Shown: piece by piece, positions 10,468 through 21,273 of the stretch
How positions within the stretch are numbered: position 1 is the stretch's first letter
Layout: the number at the start of each line of letters is the position of its first letter
Source: Poteriospumella lacustris
Taxonomy: Eukaryota > Sar > Chrysophyceae > Chromulinales > Dinobryaceae
NCBI GenBank assembly: GCA_008000375.1
Contig: SMOI01000026.1
Coordinates: forward strand, 62,001-126,000
Length of the DNA stretch: 64,000 bases
Direction: 5' to 3'
The notes under the pieces: generated by a model
Told to the model about the DNA's origin: nothing
The model's input: the letters and a program-made list of their open reading frames with translations, nothing else
Database searches by the model: none
Position numbers and translations under genes: made by a program

Positions 10468-11700
10468 ATGGAATCTCTGCTAGAAGAGCTCGAGCGCCTG
10501 CGTCAAGAACTCGCCGAGGAGCGTCAAAGGAGGGTGGCTCTGGAAGAGGAATGCGATCTGTTGGCTGAAGATAACGCAAGACTGCGTTCTGAAATTGAAA
10601 AGTCTCGATTCAATACTCGACCACCCATTCCACCTGATCAATCTGCTTCAGCTGTAGCTGCAGTTGCAGGTGACGTGGAGGTTTTCGTCGAAGGCAGTGG
10701 GAATTATGCCCGAGTCGTTCGCCACACCGTTGTCCACGCGTCCGACGGCAAAAATGTCTTGAGCACCGCCGTTTTTCAATCTCAGTCGCCAGAAAACATG
10801 AGTGACGTTGGGTTCGTTGGCGGTGTTGATGCCCATCTGAGGGGATTCGCCCTGTCCAGCGGCGCCGAACTCTTCGTCCACAAGCTGCCTGGACCTGTCC
10901 TTTTCATCGATTGCTGTCCTCCTTGGATCGCTTGCGGAACGATGGATGGCACGCTGATGATTGGCCACCTGGACTCTGTTTCAATGGAACTTTCTATCGC
11001 CGAATACAAGAATCACTCGAAGTACGTCGTGGGTGTCCGCTGGTCACCGTCCGCTAAGTACGTCGCCACGGTCTCTTACGATAAATCCGTGATTCTGTAT
11101 CGCCGCAAAGAAGGCGCTGGAAGCGTTGATTCGTTGGATATCAACCCCGCCGAGCAGTTCGAGAAGTACAAGGTGATGCAGTTCCAGGAAAATCCCGAAT
11201 CTCTCGTCTTTTCCTCCGACGAGGAGTTGATCATTGGGCTTCGAGGGCTGCCACATTTGCTGTATATAGACTTGAACTCGTACACACAGAGATGTGTTTC
11301 TCTGAATGAGCACGAGTGGGACCAGCATGTGTCGTACGTGCCGCTCGCTCTGTCGTTGTCGCCGTGCAAGAAGTACCTGCTGGTCGCCACCGACAAGCAC
11401 GTACACCTCGTGTTTCGGTTGGGAACGAACAATCGCGTCCGCATTTTTTCTGGACACAACGCTGGTGACTATGGTAAACCAAGCGTTGCTTGGGACGCAT
11501 CTGGTACGTACATATACAGCAATAGCGAGGAAGAAAGCGCGGTGTACGTCTACAGCCTCGGAACGCAGCGTGTTGAGCGACGACTAACGGGCCACAATGG
11601 GTTTATTCGCAGTCTCGCTGCTCATCCCACGCAACCAGGATTCTTGATCACGGGGTCTTACGACAAGACGGTGAAGTTCTGGACCTGCGCTGATGTGTAG
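10468..11700 (+). CDS. Coiled-coil plus WD40-repeat protein, 410 aa
   Basis: Single exon from the ATG at 10468. Residues 1-50 are a charged heptad-like coiled coil (MESLLEELERLRQELAEERQ and on). The rest is a WD40-type propeller with several degenerate blades, clearest in YVVGVRWSPSAKYVATVSYD and HNGFIRSLAAHPTQPGFLIT GSYDKTVKFW. Such proteins are interaction platforms. No specific orthologue is obvious: the blades are irregular and no diagnostic motif is visible. Intracellular; no signal peptide. Confidence 0.75.
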   Translation: MESLLEELERLRQELAEERQRRVALEEECDLLAEDNARLRSEIEKSRFNTRPPIPPDQSASAVAAVAGDVEVFVEGSGNYARVVRHTVVHASDGKNVLSTAVFQSQSPENMSDVGFVGGVDAHLRGFALSSGAELFVHKLPGPVLFIDCCPPWIACGTMDGTLMIGHLDSVSMELSIAEYKNHSKYVVGVRWSPSAKYVATVSYDKSVILYRRKEGAGSVDSLDINPAEQFEKYKVMQFQENPESLVFSSDEELIIGLRGLPHLLYIDLNSYTQRCVSLNEHEWDQHVSYVPLALSLSPCKKYLLVATDKHVHLVFRLGTNNRVRIFSGHNAGDYGKPSVAWDASGTYIYSNSEEESAVYVYSLGTQRVERRLTGHNGFIRSLAAHPTQPGFLITGSYDKTVKFWTCADV

Positions 11701-12109
11701 TCCAACAGGCCCTGCTGCGTGTGTGAGGAAGTACATTCTGTGTACTTGACGTTGTTGACTGACAACCCTTCATCTTTGTCTTTGCGAGCCAATCAGTGAT
11801 GATTCCTGCCGCTACGGTACCTAAATGACTTATTTTCTTCAAACGACTGCACTGTAACGTGTGTCATTAGACACCAAATGGGACAAGAAGCGTCGCTGTG
11901 GCAGCATGGAGCAGCGGGAGAGTCCGCCCCCAGGTCCCAGGGACCCAGGTGCACCCAGCCCAGCCTCGTGACCGCCGCCAGCCAAACGAAGACGCCCACG
12001 ACGTCCTCGGACCCATCGCATTGGTGCAGAACTTCGCCTATTACAACGTTGGCACGTCTTTGTAAGGGTTTAAAAATCTACAAGTGAGTGCATTGCCCAC
12101 GTATTCGCC
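11701..12109. other. Intergenic region, nothing recognised
   Basis: 409 bp between two plus-strand genes, containing the 3' region of the WD40 gene and the 5' region of the helicase gene. No coding or repeat feature seen. Confidence 0.6.
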
Positions 12110-14113
12110 ATGGAACTCTTCAGCTCAAAGACTCTAACGTCGCTGGAGTCGGCAAGACCCTCGAAGGTGGTCGACGAGGAGAACGATGAAACAACAACCA
12201 TTCCGATTAACTCGTCTTCGACTGCTGCTCGGACCGACTCGTCTACAAGTGCGTTGGTTTCTGCGTCATCGCGCGATGATAAGCATCAAGTTGCTTTTTC
12301 GTTTGCTGAGTTGGGATTGAGTGACTGGCTTTGCCAAACGACAACATCGCTCGGCTACCGCCGCCCCACGATCGTTCAATCGTCGTGTATCCCAGGAATC
12401 TTACAAGGAAAGGATGTGATGGCGTGCGCTGAGACCGGATCAGGCAAAACGGCGACCTTCGTGCTGCCCATGTTGCAGATTTTGGCGCAGGACCCGTTCG
12501 GCATTTTCGCGGTCATTTTGACCCCCACCAGAGAGCTGGCGATTCAAATTTCGGACCAAATTAGCGCATTGGGCGCATCTTTGCAAGTGACGACGGCACT
12601 TGTAATTGGCGGCATGAATATGATTCAGCAGGGCCTGCAGCTATCCCGCAGACCCCACTTCGTGATCGCGACGCCGGGACGCCTGCGGGCCCATTTGGAA
12701 GGCGCCGACCCACCAAACATTCGACGAGCGAAGTTCCTCGTGCTGGATGAAGCGGATCGCTTGCTGGCGCTGGGATTCGCGTCGGAACTGTCGGTCATTC
12801 TGCAGCATATCAACCCGAGGCGCCAGACACTTCTGTTCTCCGCCACGTTGACACACACATTGGAAGAGTTGCAGTCGTTGGCATTGCGCGACGGTGCCAC
12901 ATTGCGTCACAATTCAACCGTCCAGACCGATGGAGACGGACAGGTCACAATCAGCGGAGGTAGTCATCACGGGCGCCAGCTGCCCGCCACGTTGACGCAG
13001 CAGTACGTCGTCGTGCCCGCCAAGCTGAAGCTGTGCTACCTCCTCCTGCTGCTGTCCAAGTTCTTCAGTCCTCCGCCCACTGACTCATCGGACGACAAGA
13101 AGAAATCGAAGAAGGCGGCCATTGGTGCGCCTGAGACGCAGCTGACGCTGGCGGACGCCATCGCTTCCAAGAAGACGCGCGAGGAATTGAAGGCGGCGGC
13201 GTCGAACAAGCGACCAGTGCTCAAGAACAAGAAGCGGAAGTTCCGCGGCAGCGATTCCGACTTTGCCTTTGTGGAAGAGCTGCTGAAGAAGAATCAAGCG
13301 GCGGGCGGCAGCAACCGGCTGTCCCAGGTGATCGTCTTCGTCGAGTCGTGTTCGCGTTGTCACGAGCTGTCGCTTACGATCCAGGAGCTTCTTCGCGCGG
13401 CTCACCGACGAGGCTTCGTGGTCTCGAGCAGCGGCGAGGACAACCAGCAGGGCGAAGAGCTCACTTGTGTCGCTCTCCACGGCATGTTGACGCAGTCGCA
13501 GCGCGTGCAAGCCCTGCAGCAGTTTCGCGACGTCACCGCCCGCATCCTCGTGGCCACCGATGTCGCGTCGCGAGGATTGGACATGCAGGCCGTGGACTAC
13601 GTCATCTCGTACGATTTGCCGCGAGTCGCTGCAGACTACGTTCATCGAGCCGGTCGTACGGCCCGTGCGGGACGCCGCGGCACTACCACGACCATGGTGA
13701 CGCCACACGACATCGCGCTGCTGCAGGGCATCGAACAAGCCTGTGAGACGCGGCTGAGCGCCCGCGAGGACATCAAGATCACCGACACACAGCCGCTCCT
13801 GCTGCCGGTCGCCAAAGCTGTGCAGACGGTGCAGTTGGCGATTCTGTCCAGCGACTTCAAAGAGAAAGAAGAAAAGTTCAAGGAGCGTAAGCGTCAGCAG
13901 AAGAAGAGCGAGCAACGGCAGTTCGGAGGAGCTGCCGCGGGGGATGAGCCGCCGGCGACTGCGGAGGACGACGCAGAAGACCCCAAACCGAAAAAGAAGA
14001 AGCACCGCGGGGTGTCGGAGGAAGCTGTCCAAGATAAGCCGTTGGTGTCCACAGACGAGCAGCAGGCTCCGAAGAAGAAAAAGAGTAAGAACGCCAAAGG
14101 GGATACCGTCTAA
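12110..14113 (+). CDS. DDX49: DEAD-box RNA helicase, DDX49/Dbp8 type
   Basis: Single-exon 667-aa protein with all DEAD-box motifs: Q-motif region (FAELGLSDWL, PTIVQ), Walker A AETGSGKT (residues 107-114), PTRELA (139-144), TPGR (188-191), DEAD (213-216), SAT (244-246), VATDVASRGLD and HRAGRTARAGRRG near residues 480-520. The sequence around the Q-motif and IVLTPTREL is closest in pattern to DDX49/Dbp8, which acts in 18S rRNA processing in the nucleolus. Between the two RecA domains there is an unusual Lys/Ala-rich insertion of about 120 residues (roughly 320-440). The C-terminus is a lysine-rich tail, as in nucleolar proteins. Confidence 0.9.
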   Translation: MELFSSKTLTSLESARPSKVVDEENDETTTIPINSSSTAARTDSSTSALVSASSRDDKHQVAFSFAELGLSDWLCQTTTSLGYRRPTIVQSSCIPGILQGKDVMACAETGSGKTATFVLPMLQILAQDPFGIFAVILTPTRELAIQISDQISALGASLQVTTALVIGGMNMIQQGLQLSRRPHFVIATPGRLRAHLEGADPPNIRRAKFLVLDEADRLLALGFASELSVILQHINPRRQTLLFSATLTHTLEELQSLALRDGATLRHNSTVQTDGDGQVTISGGSHHGRQLPATLTQQYVVVPAKLKLCYLLLLLSKFFSPPPTDSSDDKKKSKKAAIGAPETQLTLADAIASKKTREELKAAASNKRPVLKNKKRKFRGSDSDFAFVEELLKKNQAAGGSNRLSQVIVFVESCSRCHELSLTIQELLRAAHRRGFVVSSSGEDNQQGEELTCVALHGMLTQSQRVQALQQFRDVTARILVATDVASRGLDMQAVDYVISYDLPRVAADYVHRAGRTARAGRRGTTTTMVTPHDIALLQGIEQACETRLSAREDIKITDTQPLLLPVAKAVQTVQLAILSSDFKEKEEKFKERKRQQKKSEQRQFGGAAAGDEPPATAEDDAEDPKPKKKKHRGVSEEAVQDKPLVSTDEQQAPKKKKSKNAKGDTV

Positions 14114-14431
14114 AGCGCGAGACACTGAGTTGTAAGCCTTTGTACAAATACTTGCCATATACAACCATAACGAGTGGGGTTGCATCGCATTGTGTGTCCA
14201 TACCATACTTGTACAGAGAGCGCACGGACGTGTACAAATGTTGTGTTTTCTCAGCGATTGACTACACGTGTCGAAGGGCCGCGTATGTCGGAGGAGTCTC
14301 CTCGGCGTACACGTGGCCGTCGCCCGCGGCGGCTTCGAGAGCCCCGCCGAGCGCGACTCCTCCGACTTCTTCTCACCGACTGTCCGTGTTCCTCACAATT
14401 ATTTATCTATTTGAATTGACGTGCAGAAAGA
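14114..14431. other. Intergenic region, nothing recognised
   Basis: 318 bp between the helicase and Derlin genes. No coding potential or repeats seen. Confidence 0.6.
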
Positions 14432-15343
14432 ATGAATCGCCCGGTGGGTAGAGTTGGTCAAGGCGACTCGCTGAAGGACTGGTTCGACGACATTCCGATT
14501 TTGACGAAGATCTTCCTTGTGTCCACATTAACTTCCGGCGCGGCCTTGTCTTTCAAATGGGCGGCCGCCGAATCATTGGTTCTTTTCTGGCCTCTCATCA
14601 CACAGAAGTTCCAAATATGGCGCTTGTTCACCGCCTTTGTATTCGCTGGTCCGTTCAGCTTCAACTTCGCCATGCACACCTACGTATTGTACGAGAATTG
14701 CCGGCGCTACGAGACAAATCCTTTCAATACTGGGGCTGGTGGGAACAGCGCCGACTTTTTGTGGCTTCTGATCATAGCGATGGCGCTTTTGTTGGCGATG
14801 GCGTATTTCTTCGACGTGTACATTCTGTCGGACGCCATTCTCTACGTCATCATGTACGTGTGGAGCCGTCGCGAGCCTGATGGCCAGCTATCGATGTTTG
14901 GGTTTCGATTCAAGGCAGTGTATACGCCCTGGGTCTACGTAGCCATCCGCCTCGTCATGGGCGGATCGATCACGGAGCCACTAATGGGCATCGCGATCGG
15001 CCACTTGTACTTCTACCTGGTCGAGGTGTATCCTACAGCTCACGGAGGCCGCGGTTTCATCACCACGCCACGTTTTTGCATTGATATTGTGGAGAAGCTG
15101 ACAGGTCTCACGCCCCGAAATGCTCCTACAACTGGGGTTCGGGTCACCGCCCCGCCCCGGCGGTTGGGCAGAGCCGCGGACCCTCCCGTCACGAACATGC
15201 CAAGCGGCGACAATGCGGGTCCCACCAGCAATAGCAGCAATTTACGCTTCCGTGGTGCATCAGCGGGGGCCAATGAAGCGCGGCCCGCGACCTACAATTG
15301 GGGTCAGGGAAGGACCCTGGGGACGGCCGACGGCGGCAACTAG
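14432..15343 (+). CDS. DER1: Derlin family ER-associated degradation protein
   Basis: Single exon, 303 aa, starting at an ATG (MNRPVGRVGQGDSLKDWFDD). It has the rhomboid-pseudoprotease layout of Derlins: an N-terminal amphipathic segment, the conserved Trp-Arg motif (FQIWRLFTAF), several membrane helices, and a GxxxG-like element in MGIAIGHLYFYL. The C-terminal tail is polar and glycine-rich with no helix. Derlins form part of the channel that retrotranslocates misfolded ER proteins. In secondary-plastid algae a second Derlin set runs the symbiont-derived import machinery (SELMA). Nothing here shows a plastid leader, so the ER version is more likely. Confidence 0.9.
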   Translation: MNRPVGRVGQGDSLKDWFDDIPILTKIFLVSTLTSGAALSFKWAAAESLVLFWPLITQKFQIWRLFTAFVFAGPFSFNFAMHTYVLYENCRRYETNPFNTGAGGNSADFLWLLIIAMALLLAMAYFFDVYILSDAILYVIMYVWSRREPDGQLSMFGFRFKAVYTPWVYVAIRLVMGGSITEPLMGIAIGHLYFYLVEVYPTAHGGRGFITTPRFCIDIVEKLTGLTPRNAPTTGVRVTAPPRRLGRAADPPVTNMPSGDNAGPTSNSSNLRFRGASAGANEARPATYNWGQGRTLGTADGGN

Positions 15344-15608
15344 TCCTCCTCGACGGTCCATGTAAATTAACTGTTCCGCTTCACACCGCGTCGCCGTCGT
15401 TTCTGTTTGTCAATGCGAGTGAACCGCCACCGCCGCTCTCGTGTGGCTTGGAATAGCGAACGTGTCGATGTCACATTCGCTCCCATTCACCGATCAGTTT
15501 CCCTAAGTCCCTCTATCGCTGGGCATGGCACTGAAGCACTAATTAGGCGGGGCCGGTTGGACGATGCCGGCGTACTAATAATGTCTCTACGCGGTCAGGC
15601 CGCGTCGC

Positions 15609-16665
15609 CTAGAAGGTAAGGTCCCTTTTGTAGGCGTACGAAGGCTGCGCTCCTCGTGACTGAACCGAGAAGGAAGCACAAACAATGGACATGCGGATGG
15701 CGTCGCCGAGAGAGACGTCGTCCGCCAAACACGCCGCCAGACACCCCAAGAAAGAGTCGCCCGCGCCGACGCTATCGACCGCTTTCACGACCGGTGCGTG
15801 AAAGCGAACAGCCTGTCTGCTTTCGCGACTTACCCACACTGCTCCAAGAGCGCCCAGGGTGACAATAATGTGCTGCAAATGGCAGTTTGCGTCTCCGTGA
15901 AGTGAAACACAGTGGTCCACGACCGTCAGACACGACTGGAGGAGCGCGTCGTCACTGGAGAGCTCGACGGCCTGAAGAATTCCAAAGTCGCGAAGCATCA
16001 TCTGCAGCTCGACTTCATTCACGCAGAGGATTGAACATTCGTGGATCAGGTTGCTGCAAGGCGACGTGTACGGCGCGGGATTGAACACCGTCAGCAAGTC
16101 GTTCGTGCGGCAACAGCGCAACGTCGCCAGATTTGCGTCCAAATCGATTTCGTTTTGGAGAAGAGCCACTTTCACAGAATCCTTCGAAGTGGCGAAGAAA
16201 CATTGCAGTCGCGCGGTCACATCATCGGGCGTCATCTTCATATTCGCGCCGGGCACGATGACGATGGAGTTCATTCCGTTGCCGTCGACCCAAATGACCG
16301 CGATGCCCGTTGAACTGTCCGCGATTTGCATCACACCTTCAGTGTCGATACCTTCCTTAACAAGTGCGTTGACGTATGAATCGCCGTACGAGTCCTGACC
16401 AACAGTGGCAATGAAGGCGGTCGGTGCACCCAATCTGGCACTCTGGACTGCCTGATTCGCCCCCTTGCCTCCGTAACTGGTCTGAAATGAAGATCCCATG
16501 ATCGTCTCTCCAACAGCAGGGATTTTGGGGGTGTAGGCGGTCAAACTATACCATATACGAAAACATGATGAAAGGATACGGCGCGACCAGGTCTGAAGCA
16601 GAGGCAAGGCCCACTTACTCGGTCATCGCAGACCCAACCACCAGGACTTTCGATGGAACTGACAT
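15609..16665 (-). CDS. RBKS: Ribokinase (PfkB family)
   Basis: Two exons (16665-16619 and 16545-15609, 73-nt intron) give 327 aa. Exon 1 supplies the N-terminal strand (MSVPSKVLVVGSAMTDL), which joins TAYTPKIPAVGETIMG to complete the ribokinase signature. Other marks are GGKGANQAVQSARLG, GQDSYGD, a FNPAP segment and the anion-hole/catalytic motif DSVGAGDSFLG (catalytic Asp in GAGD). It phosphorylates ribose to ribose-5-phosphate using ATP in the cytosol. Without the short first exon the protein would lack its first strand, which supports the splice model. Confidence 0.9.
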
Positions 16666-17075
16666 GGTTAACAAAAGATATCGAGGGCTGTTCTTATCTA
16701 TTTCTTTGTGAACTTCTTTCTTCTCGTCTCAAACACAGGTCGCATCGACAGTATTCAGCCCACAAGTCAGGGCCTCACCTGTATGTTCACCGGGCGGTCA
16801 GAGCAGTGCAGTATCACCGCCATGTTTGGAGTCGACCGGCTGCGTTGGTTCTGTTGACGTCTATCATAGCGCGGTATCGCCGCCGGTTCCGTTTCGAACT
16901 TGGAACTGGCAACCGTCGCAGAGGGTGGCGGGTCGGACGGGCCCTTGGTCTTGTACTTTTGTTCCGAACCGAACTTCTCACTTCCCATTCTGTTAGCTTC
17001 CTGTCCAACAAGAACTGGGAGGGGCGACTGAAAACGAACGAGGTTTAGCACAAGAAAGTGTCGTTGTCGTTGGAA
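16666..17075. other. Intergenic region between divergent genes
   Basis: 410 bp between ribokinase (minus) and the glycosyltransferase (plus). No coding or repeat feature recognised. Confidence 0.6.
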
Positions 17076-18935
17076 ATGTGGCGGATCGCTGCCTTGTCGC
17101 TTCTACTGTCGCTGTCTGCGACAGCTTTTGAAACCAGTTATCTGTTCCCGTACACCGCACACATCAAGCAGAAGTTTGAGGATTCATTCCACGAAAAATG
17201 CGACAAATATCCGTTCGTTCAACAGTACAACAAGCTTCTCACCAATCCGACGGGGAGGTACATCACCTTCGTCATGCAGCAGCCGAATCTACGAAATGGC
17301 GGCTTAGGAGACCGCATCGCTGGCCTGTCGACGGCGGTGATGCTGTCGTTGCGATTCAATAGAACCCTCATCATTCGGTCGGGGAACTTTCTGCACCTGT
17401 ACTTCCGTCCTTTCCACCCGACGGACATCCACGCGCAGCCACCGCAATACACGTGGGAAAACTGGTTGCAGTGGAGTGGCTACAAGACAGAATGGTCCGA
17501 CCGCGACGAGACAGAATACGACTTGTGGGACTGCATCAACAACACAGGCGTTAAGAGCGATCACTGCGCGATGGAAGGGGGAGATGTGGGGACCCCAACC
17601 ATTTTGTACCGATCCAATCGCTGCTACCTGTGCCGCTACGACAGCGGCGGCCACGGACTCGGCCAACAAGACTTGCGGAACATTCTGGGAGTGAAGGACA
17701 CCGACAACTTGTTTGAAGTCGATGGGTGCCTGCTTCGTTTGGCTCTATGGCCGACCGAGCACATGTGGAGCCTCGTGGACCGGTACTACGCCGAGTCGAC
17801 GAAGGACTTCGGCCTATTTCACCCAGATCTCCAAAGCGCCACCAGAAAATCGCGTAAATCTCGTCGTTTGAGGTCGCACGAGACGGTCGCGCATCAATCA
17901 ATGTCCGATCCTTCGGCAGATAGACGGAGCTTGCAGTTGGGCAACAGTAACAGCTCGTCGCGCAGGCCAGACGCCATCTCCATCAACGGCGCCGAGCGGA
18001 CACACTTGCGCCATATCGGTAGCAATGTGTCGCCACGTTCGTCTGTATCGACCGCTCGTTCGCTGGGAGACACCGCCAGGTCGCCAGGACTGCCCGACAT
18101 CATCGCTATCATCGGCGATGAAGAGAAGTACCTCCATCCAGCCAACACCAACTCGTCGGCGCTACCGTCCGCCAAGCCGACCGTTGCCCCTTCGATGCGA
18201 TCCTCGTCAATAACAGACGCTGGTGCTGAGTCTTTTAAAGATTCCGGTGCCGGGAAGCACGAGAAGCACCAACGGGACAACGGCAAGAGCAGCCGTGGAG
18301 AGCCTTTCTACCAACTGGCCATCCACTTCCGCTGCGGCGATACGTCGTACCACCGACAAGGCGACCAATCGGGGTGCGAGTACACTCCAGGAATGTCGCA
18401 AAGCTCGTACATGCTGTCGGGCAACCCTGTGCAACTGGCCCAGTGCAGCATGCGCGCCATGCAAAACCATTCGCATCAACTCATGGCGGAGCATCGGCGC
18501 ATTTTACCGGCCAGTCGCTTGTTGGAGCTGGGGGATGACGCGCGGCGCAGAAACGTGTCGTTGGGTATCTCGTCCGTTCTGGACGAAGGCCAGTTCGTGC
18601 TGGTCTACGTCACGTCGGACTCACCGTTTTCGTCGCAGCAGATCCAGCGCACCATGCAGTACAACCACTCCATCGTCGCCCCGCCCGGGTGTCATGTTGA
18701 AATGGATTCGTCGCTGCAATGCCTTGAGCTCACTCTGACGCAGTGGTTCATTCTGTCGCTCAGTGCCCACATAGCCGTGCAAACCAACGACAACGGAACG
18801 CCTGTCTCGGCGTACTCGCGCTACGCGGCCATATACAATTTGCACTCCAAAGTGCTCCAAAATGGCCTGAAGTGCGATGACTCAGTGACGCACCATCAAT
18901 TGTCGCGGCTGCAGCAAGGGAACTGGTTTTGCTGA
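17076..18935 (+). CDS. Secretory-pathway glycosyltransferase, fucosyltransferase-like, with low-complexity insertion
   Basis: Single exon; the ATG at 17076 gives 619 aa with a signal peptide or anchor (MWRIAALSLLLSLSATAFE). The N-terminal half has GGLGDRIAGLSTAVMLSLRF (from residue 75), a motif of the kind seen in fucosyltransferase-type GT-B enzymes. The C-terminal half has LAIHFRCGDTSY and later TSDSPFSSQ, plausible nucleotide-sugar-binding elements. Between them (about residues 250-405) lies a Ser/Arg-rich low-complexity insert. Several Asn-x-Ser/Thr sites fit a lumenal protein. It probably acts in the Golgi or ER lumen on glycoproteins or cell-surface polysaccharide. The GT family assignment is tentative. 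Confidence 0.6.
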   Translation: MWRIAALSLLLSLSATAFETSYLFPYTAHIKQKFEDSFHEKCDKYPFVQQYNKLLTNPTGRYITFVMQQPNLRNGGLGDRIAGLSTAVMLSLRFNRTLIIRSGNFLHLYFRPFHPTDIHAQPPQYTWENWLQWSGYKTEWSDRDETEYDLWDCINNTGVKSDHCAMEGGDVGTPTILYRSNRCYLCRYDSGGHGLGQQDLRNILGVKDTDNLFEVDGCLLRLALWPTEHMWSLVDRYYAESTKDFGLFHPDLQSATRKSRKSRRLRSHETVAHQSMSDPSADRRSLQLGNSNSSSRRPDAISINGAERTHLRHIGSNVSPRSSVSTARSLGDTARSPGLPDIIAIIGDEEKYLHPANTNSSALPSAKPTVAPSMRSSSITDAGAESFKDSGAGKHEKHQRDNGKSSRGEPFYQLAIHFRCGDTSYHRQGDQSGCEYTPGMSQSSYMLSGNPVQLAQCSMRAMQNHSHQLMAEHRRILPASRLLELGDDARRRNVSLGISSVLDEGQFVLVYVTSDSPFSSQQIQRTMQYNHSIVAPPGCHVEMDSSLQCLELTLTQWFILSLSAHIAVQTNDNGTPVSAYSRYAAIYNLHSKVLQNGLKCDDSVTHHQLSRLQQGNWFC

Positions 18936-19359
18936 GCCGATTTCTTCGGGTTCATAAGGCTCGGTGTAGTGACTGGAGCGTCCGGCCGGACTTGTTTTGT
19001 AAATATCTATTGAAGCTCATCATTGGAGCATACATGTCTGGAGGAGGTTCAAGAGAATACAGTATGAACCCTGAAAGTATGGCAGTGTCGGAGCAGGAGG
19101 AGACCGCAGCAAACGTCATCGCCGTCTGTGTCGTGTCCGTGTCGCGGCGGAGGGTGCAGAGAAGTTGCAGAGGCGTCCAGCGCCGTCCGGCTTCAACGTC
19201 GTCCGTCCGTGCGAAGATCTTTGTTTGGTGGCCGGTGGCCGTCGTCGCCGCATCATCATCGCCAAGTTCCCAAGAAAAAGAATCAATGCAACGCCTCTAT
19301 GCACATCTTGTCACATCGACATCGGTTATCGTTAGTGGAGAAAGAAGAAGCTTCGAAAA
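18936..19359. other. Intergenic region, nothing recognised
   Basis: 424 bp between two plus-strand genes; presumed promoter of formate-THF ligase. No coding or repeat feature seen. Confidence 0.6.
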
Positions 19360-20469
19360 ATGTCCGCCTTCCGCCAAAAAGTTGTGTTCCGCACTCCTGT
19401 CCCTTCGGACATCGAAATCTCCCAGGCCATCCAACCTGCTCCTATTGCGGATATTGCCTCTGCGCTGGGTCTTGAACAAGACGAGTTCCTCCCATATGGC
19501 TCCAACAAAGCTAAGGTGTCCTTGAGTGTTCGCGACCGATTGGCTGGCAATAGTGACGGAAACTACGTCGTCGTTACCGGCATCAATCCCACTCCGCTTG
19601 GAGAAGGAAAGTCCACCACCACCATCGGCCTCGCCCAGGCCCTCGGTGCACACTTGGGTCGCAAGACCATTGCTTGCATTCGCCAACCTTCGCAAGGACC
19701 CACCTTCGGCATCAAAGGTGGCGCTGCTGGTGGCGGATACGCGCAGGTCGTTCCTATGGAGGAGTTCAACCTGCACTTGACTGGCGATATCCACGCCATT
19801 GGTGCCGCCAACAACTTGCTGGCTGCCGCGATTGACACTCGCATGTTCCATGAATCGCAGCAGAGCGACAAGTCGCTGTTCAACCGCCTGTGTCCTGCCG
19901 ATAAGGACGGAAACCGCAAATTCGCCAACGTGATGCTTCGCCGTTTGAAGAAGCTCGGCATCGACAAGACGGATCCTAACGAACTCACGGAAGAGGAGAA
20001 GGCTCGATTTGTTCGCCTTGATATCGATGCCTCCACGGTGACGTGGCAGCGCGTGTTGGATGTCTGCGACCGCTTTTTGCGCGGCGTACGCATCGGCGTG
20101 GCGAAGACCGAGAAGTTCGAGCGCGACACTGGCTTCGACATCACCGTGGCGTCCGAAATCATGGCTGTGTTGGCGTTGACCACCTCTTTGAAGGATATGC
20201 GCGAGAAGCTCGGTGCGTTGGTGATCGGCCTGAACAAGCGCGGTGAGCCCGTGACGGCCGACGATCTGGGCGTCGGTGGTGCGCTGACGGTGCTGATGAA
20301 GGACGCCATCATGCCAACGCTCATGCAAACCGTCGAGGAAACTCCTGTGTTCGTACACGCGGGTCCGTTCGCGAACATTGCCCACGGAAACTCGTCGATT
20401 GTGGCCGATCAGATCGCGTTGAAGCTGACCGGAGAAGATGGCTTCTGCATCACCGAAGCCGGTTTCGGA

Positions 20470-20507
<38 letters not shown>

Positions 20508-21273
20508 CAGATACTCGGGCTTGACGCCCCAGTGCGCTGTCATCGTTGCTACCGTTCGCGCTTTGAAGATGCACGGAGGCGGACCTGAGGTGTCGGCCGG
20601 CTCTGCGCTGGACCCCGTGTACAAGGAGGAGAACCTGGACTTGGTGCGCGCCGGCACGGCCAACCTGCTTCACCACGTGCGAAACATCCGCAAGTACGGC
20701 GTCAACCCCGTTGTTGCTATCAATCAGTTTGCCACCGACACTCCTGCTGAGCTGGAGTTGGTGCGCTCGTTGTGCGTTGAGGCTGGCGCCTTCGCGGCCT
20801 GCGTCGCGAACCACTGGGCGTTGGGCGGCGCTGGTGCCACCGATCTCGGAAACGCCGTCATTGCTGCTTGCGAGGCGTCTCGCTCAGCTGGTTCTCCTTT
20901 CCGCTGCCTCTATCCCCTGGACTTCTCGTTGAAGCTCAAGATCGAGACGGTGTGCAAGGAGATGTACGGCGCCAGCGGTGTCGAGTACACCGAGTTGGCG
21001 GAGTCGCGACTTGCTGCGTACACGACTGCTGGCTACGCCAACCTGCCTATTTGCATTGCGAAGACCCAATACTCGCTGTCATGCGATGCTAAGCGCAAGG
21101 GTGTGCCTACTGACTTCACTGTCACTGTTCGCGACGTGCGCGTCGCTGCTGGTGCTGGCTACATCTACTGCATTTGCGGTGACATCATGACCATCCCCGG
21201 CCTGACCACGCGGCCTGGCTTCTACGACGTCGACCTCGATGTCGATACGGGTCGCGTCATTGGCTTGTTCTAA
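19360..21273 (+). CDS. FTHFS: Formate-tetrahydrofolate ligase (monofunctional)
   Basis: Single-exon 637-aa protein matching the length of monofunctional formyl-THF synthetases in plants, algae and bacteria. The ATP-binding P-loop is [13 protein letters not shown] (GEGKST at 81-86). Further signatures are [20 protein letters not shown] and [16 protein letters not shown]. The N-terminus ([20 protein letters not shown]) shows no obvious organelle leader, so a cytosolic enzyme is likely. It makes 10-formyl-THF from formate, THF and ATP for purine and one-carbon metabolism. Base composition is moderate and no introns are present. The 505-aa ORF antisense to it is a shadow. Confidence 0.95.

Noticed and set aside
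19297-20814. 505-codon ORF antisense to formate-THF ligase
   Set aside because: The sense strand encodes a full-length conserved enzyme; the antisense product has no recognisable domain.
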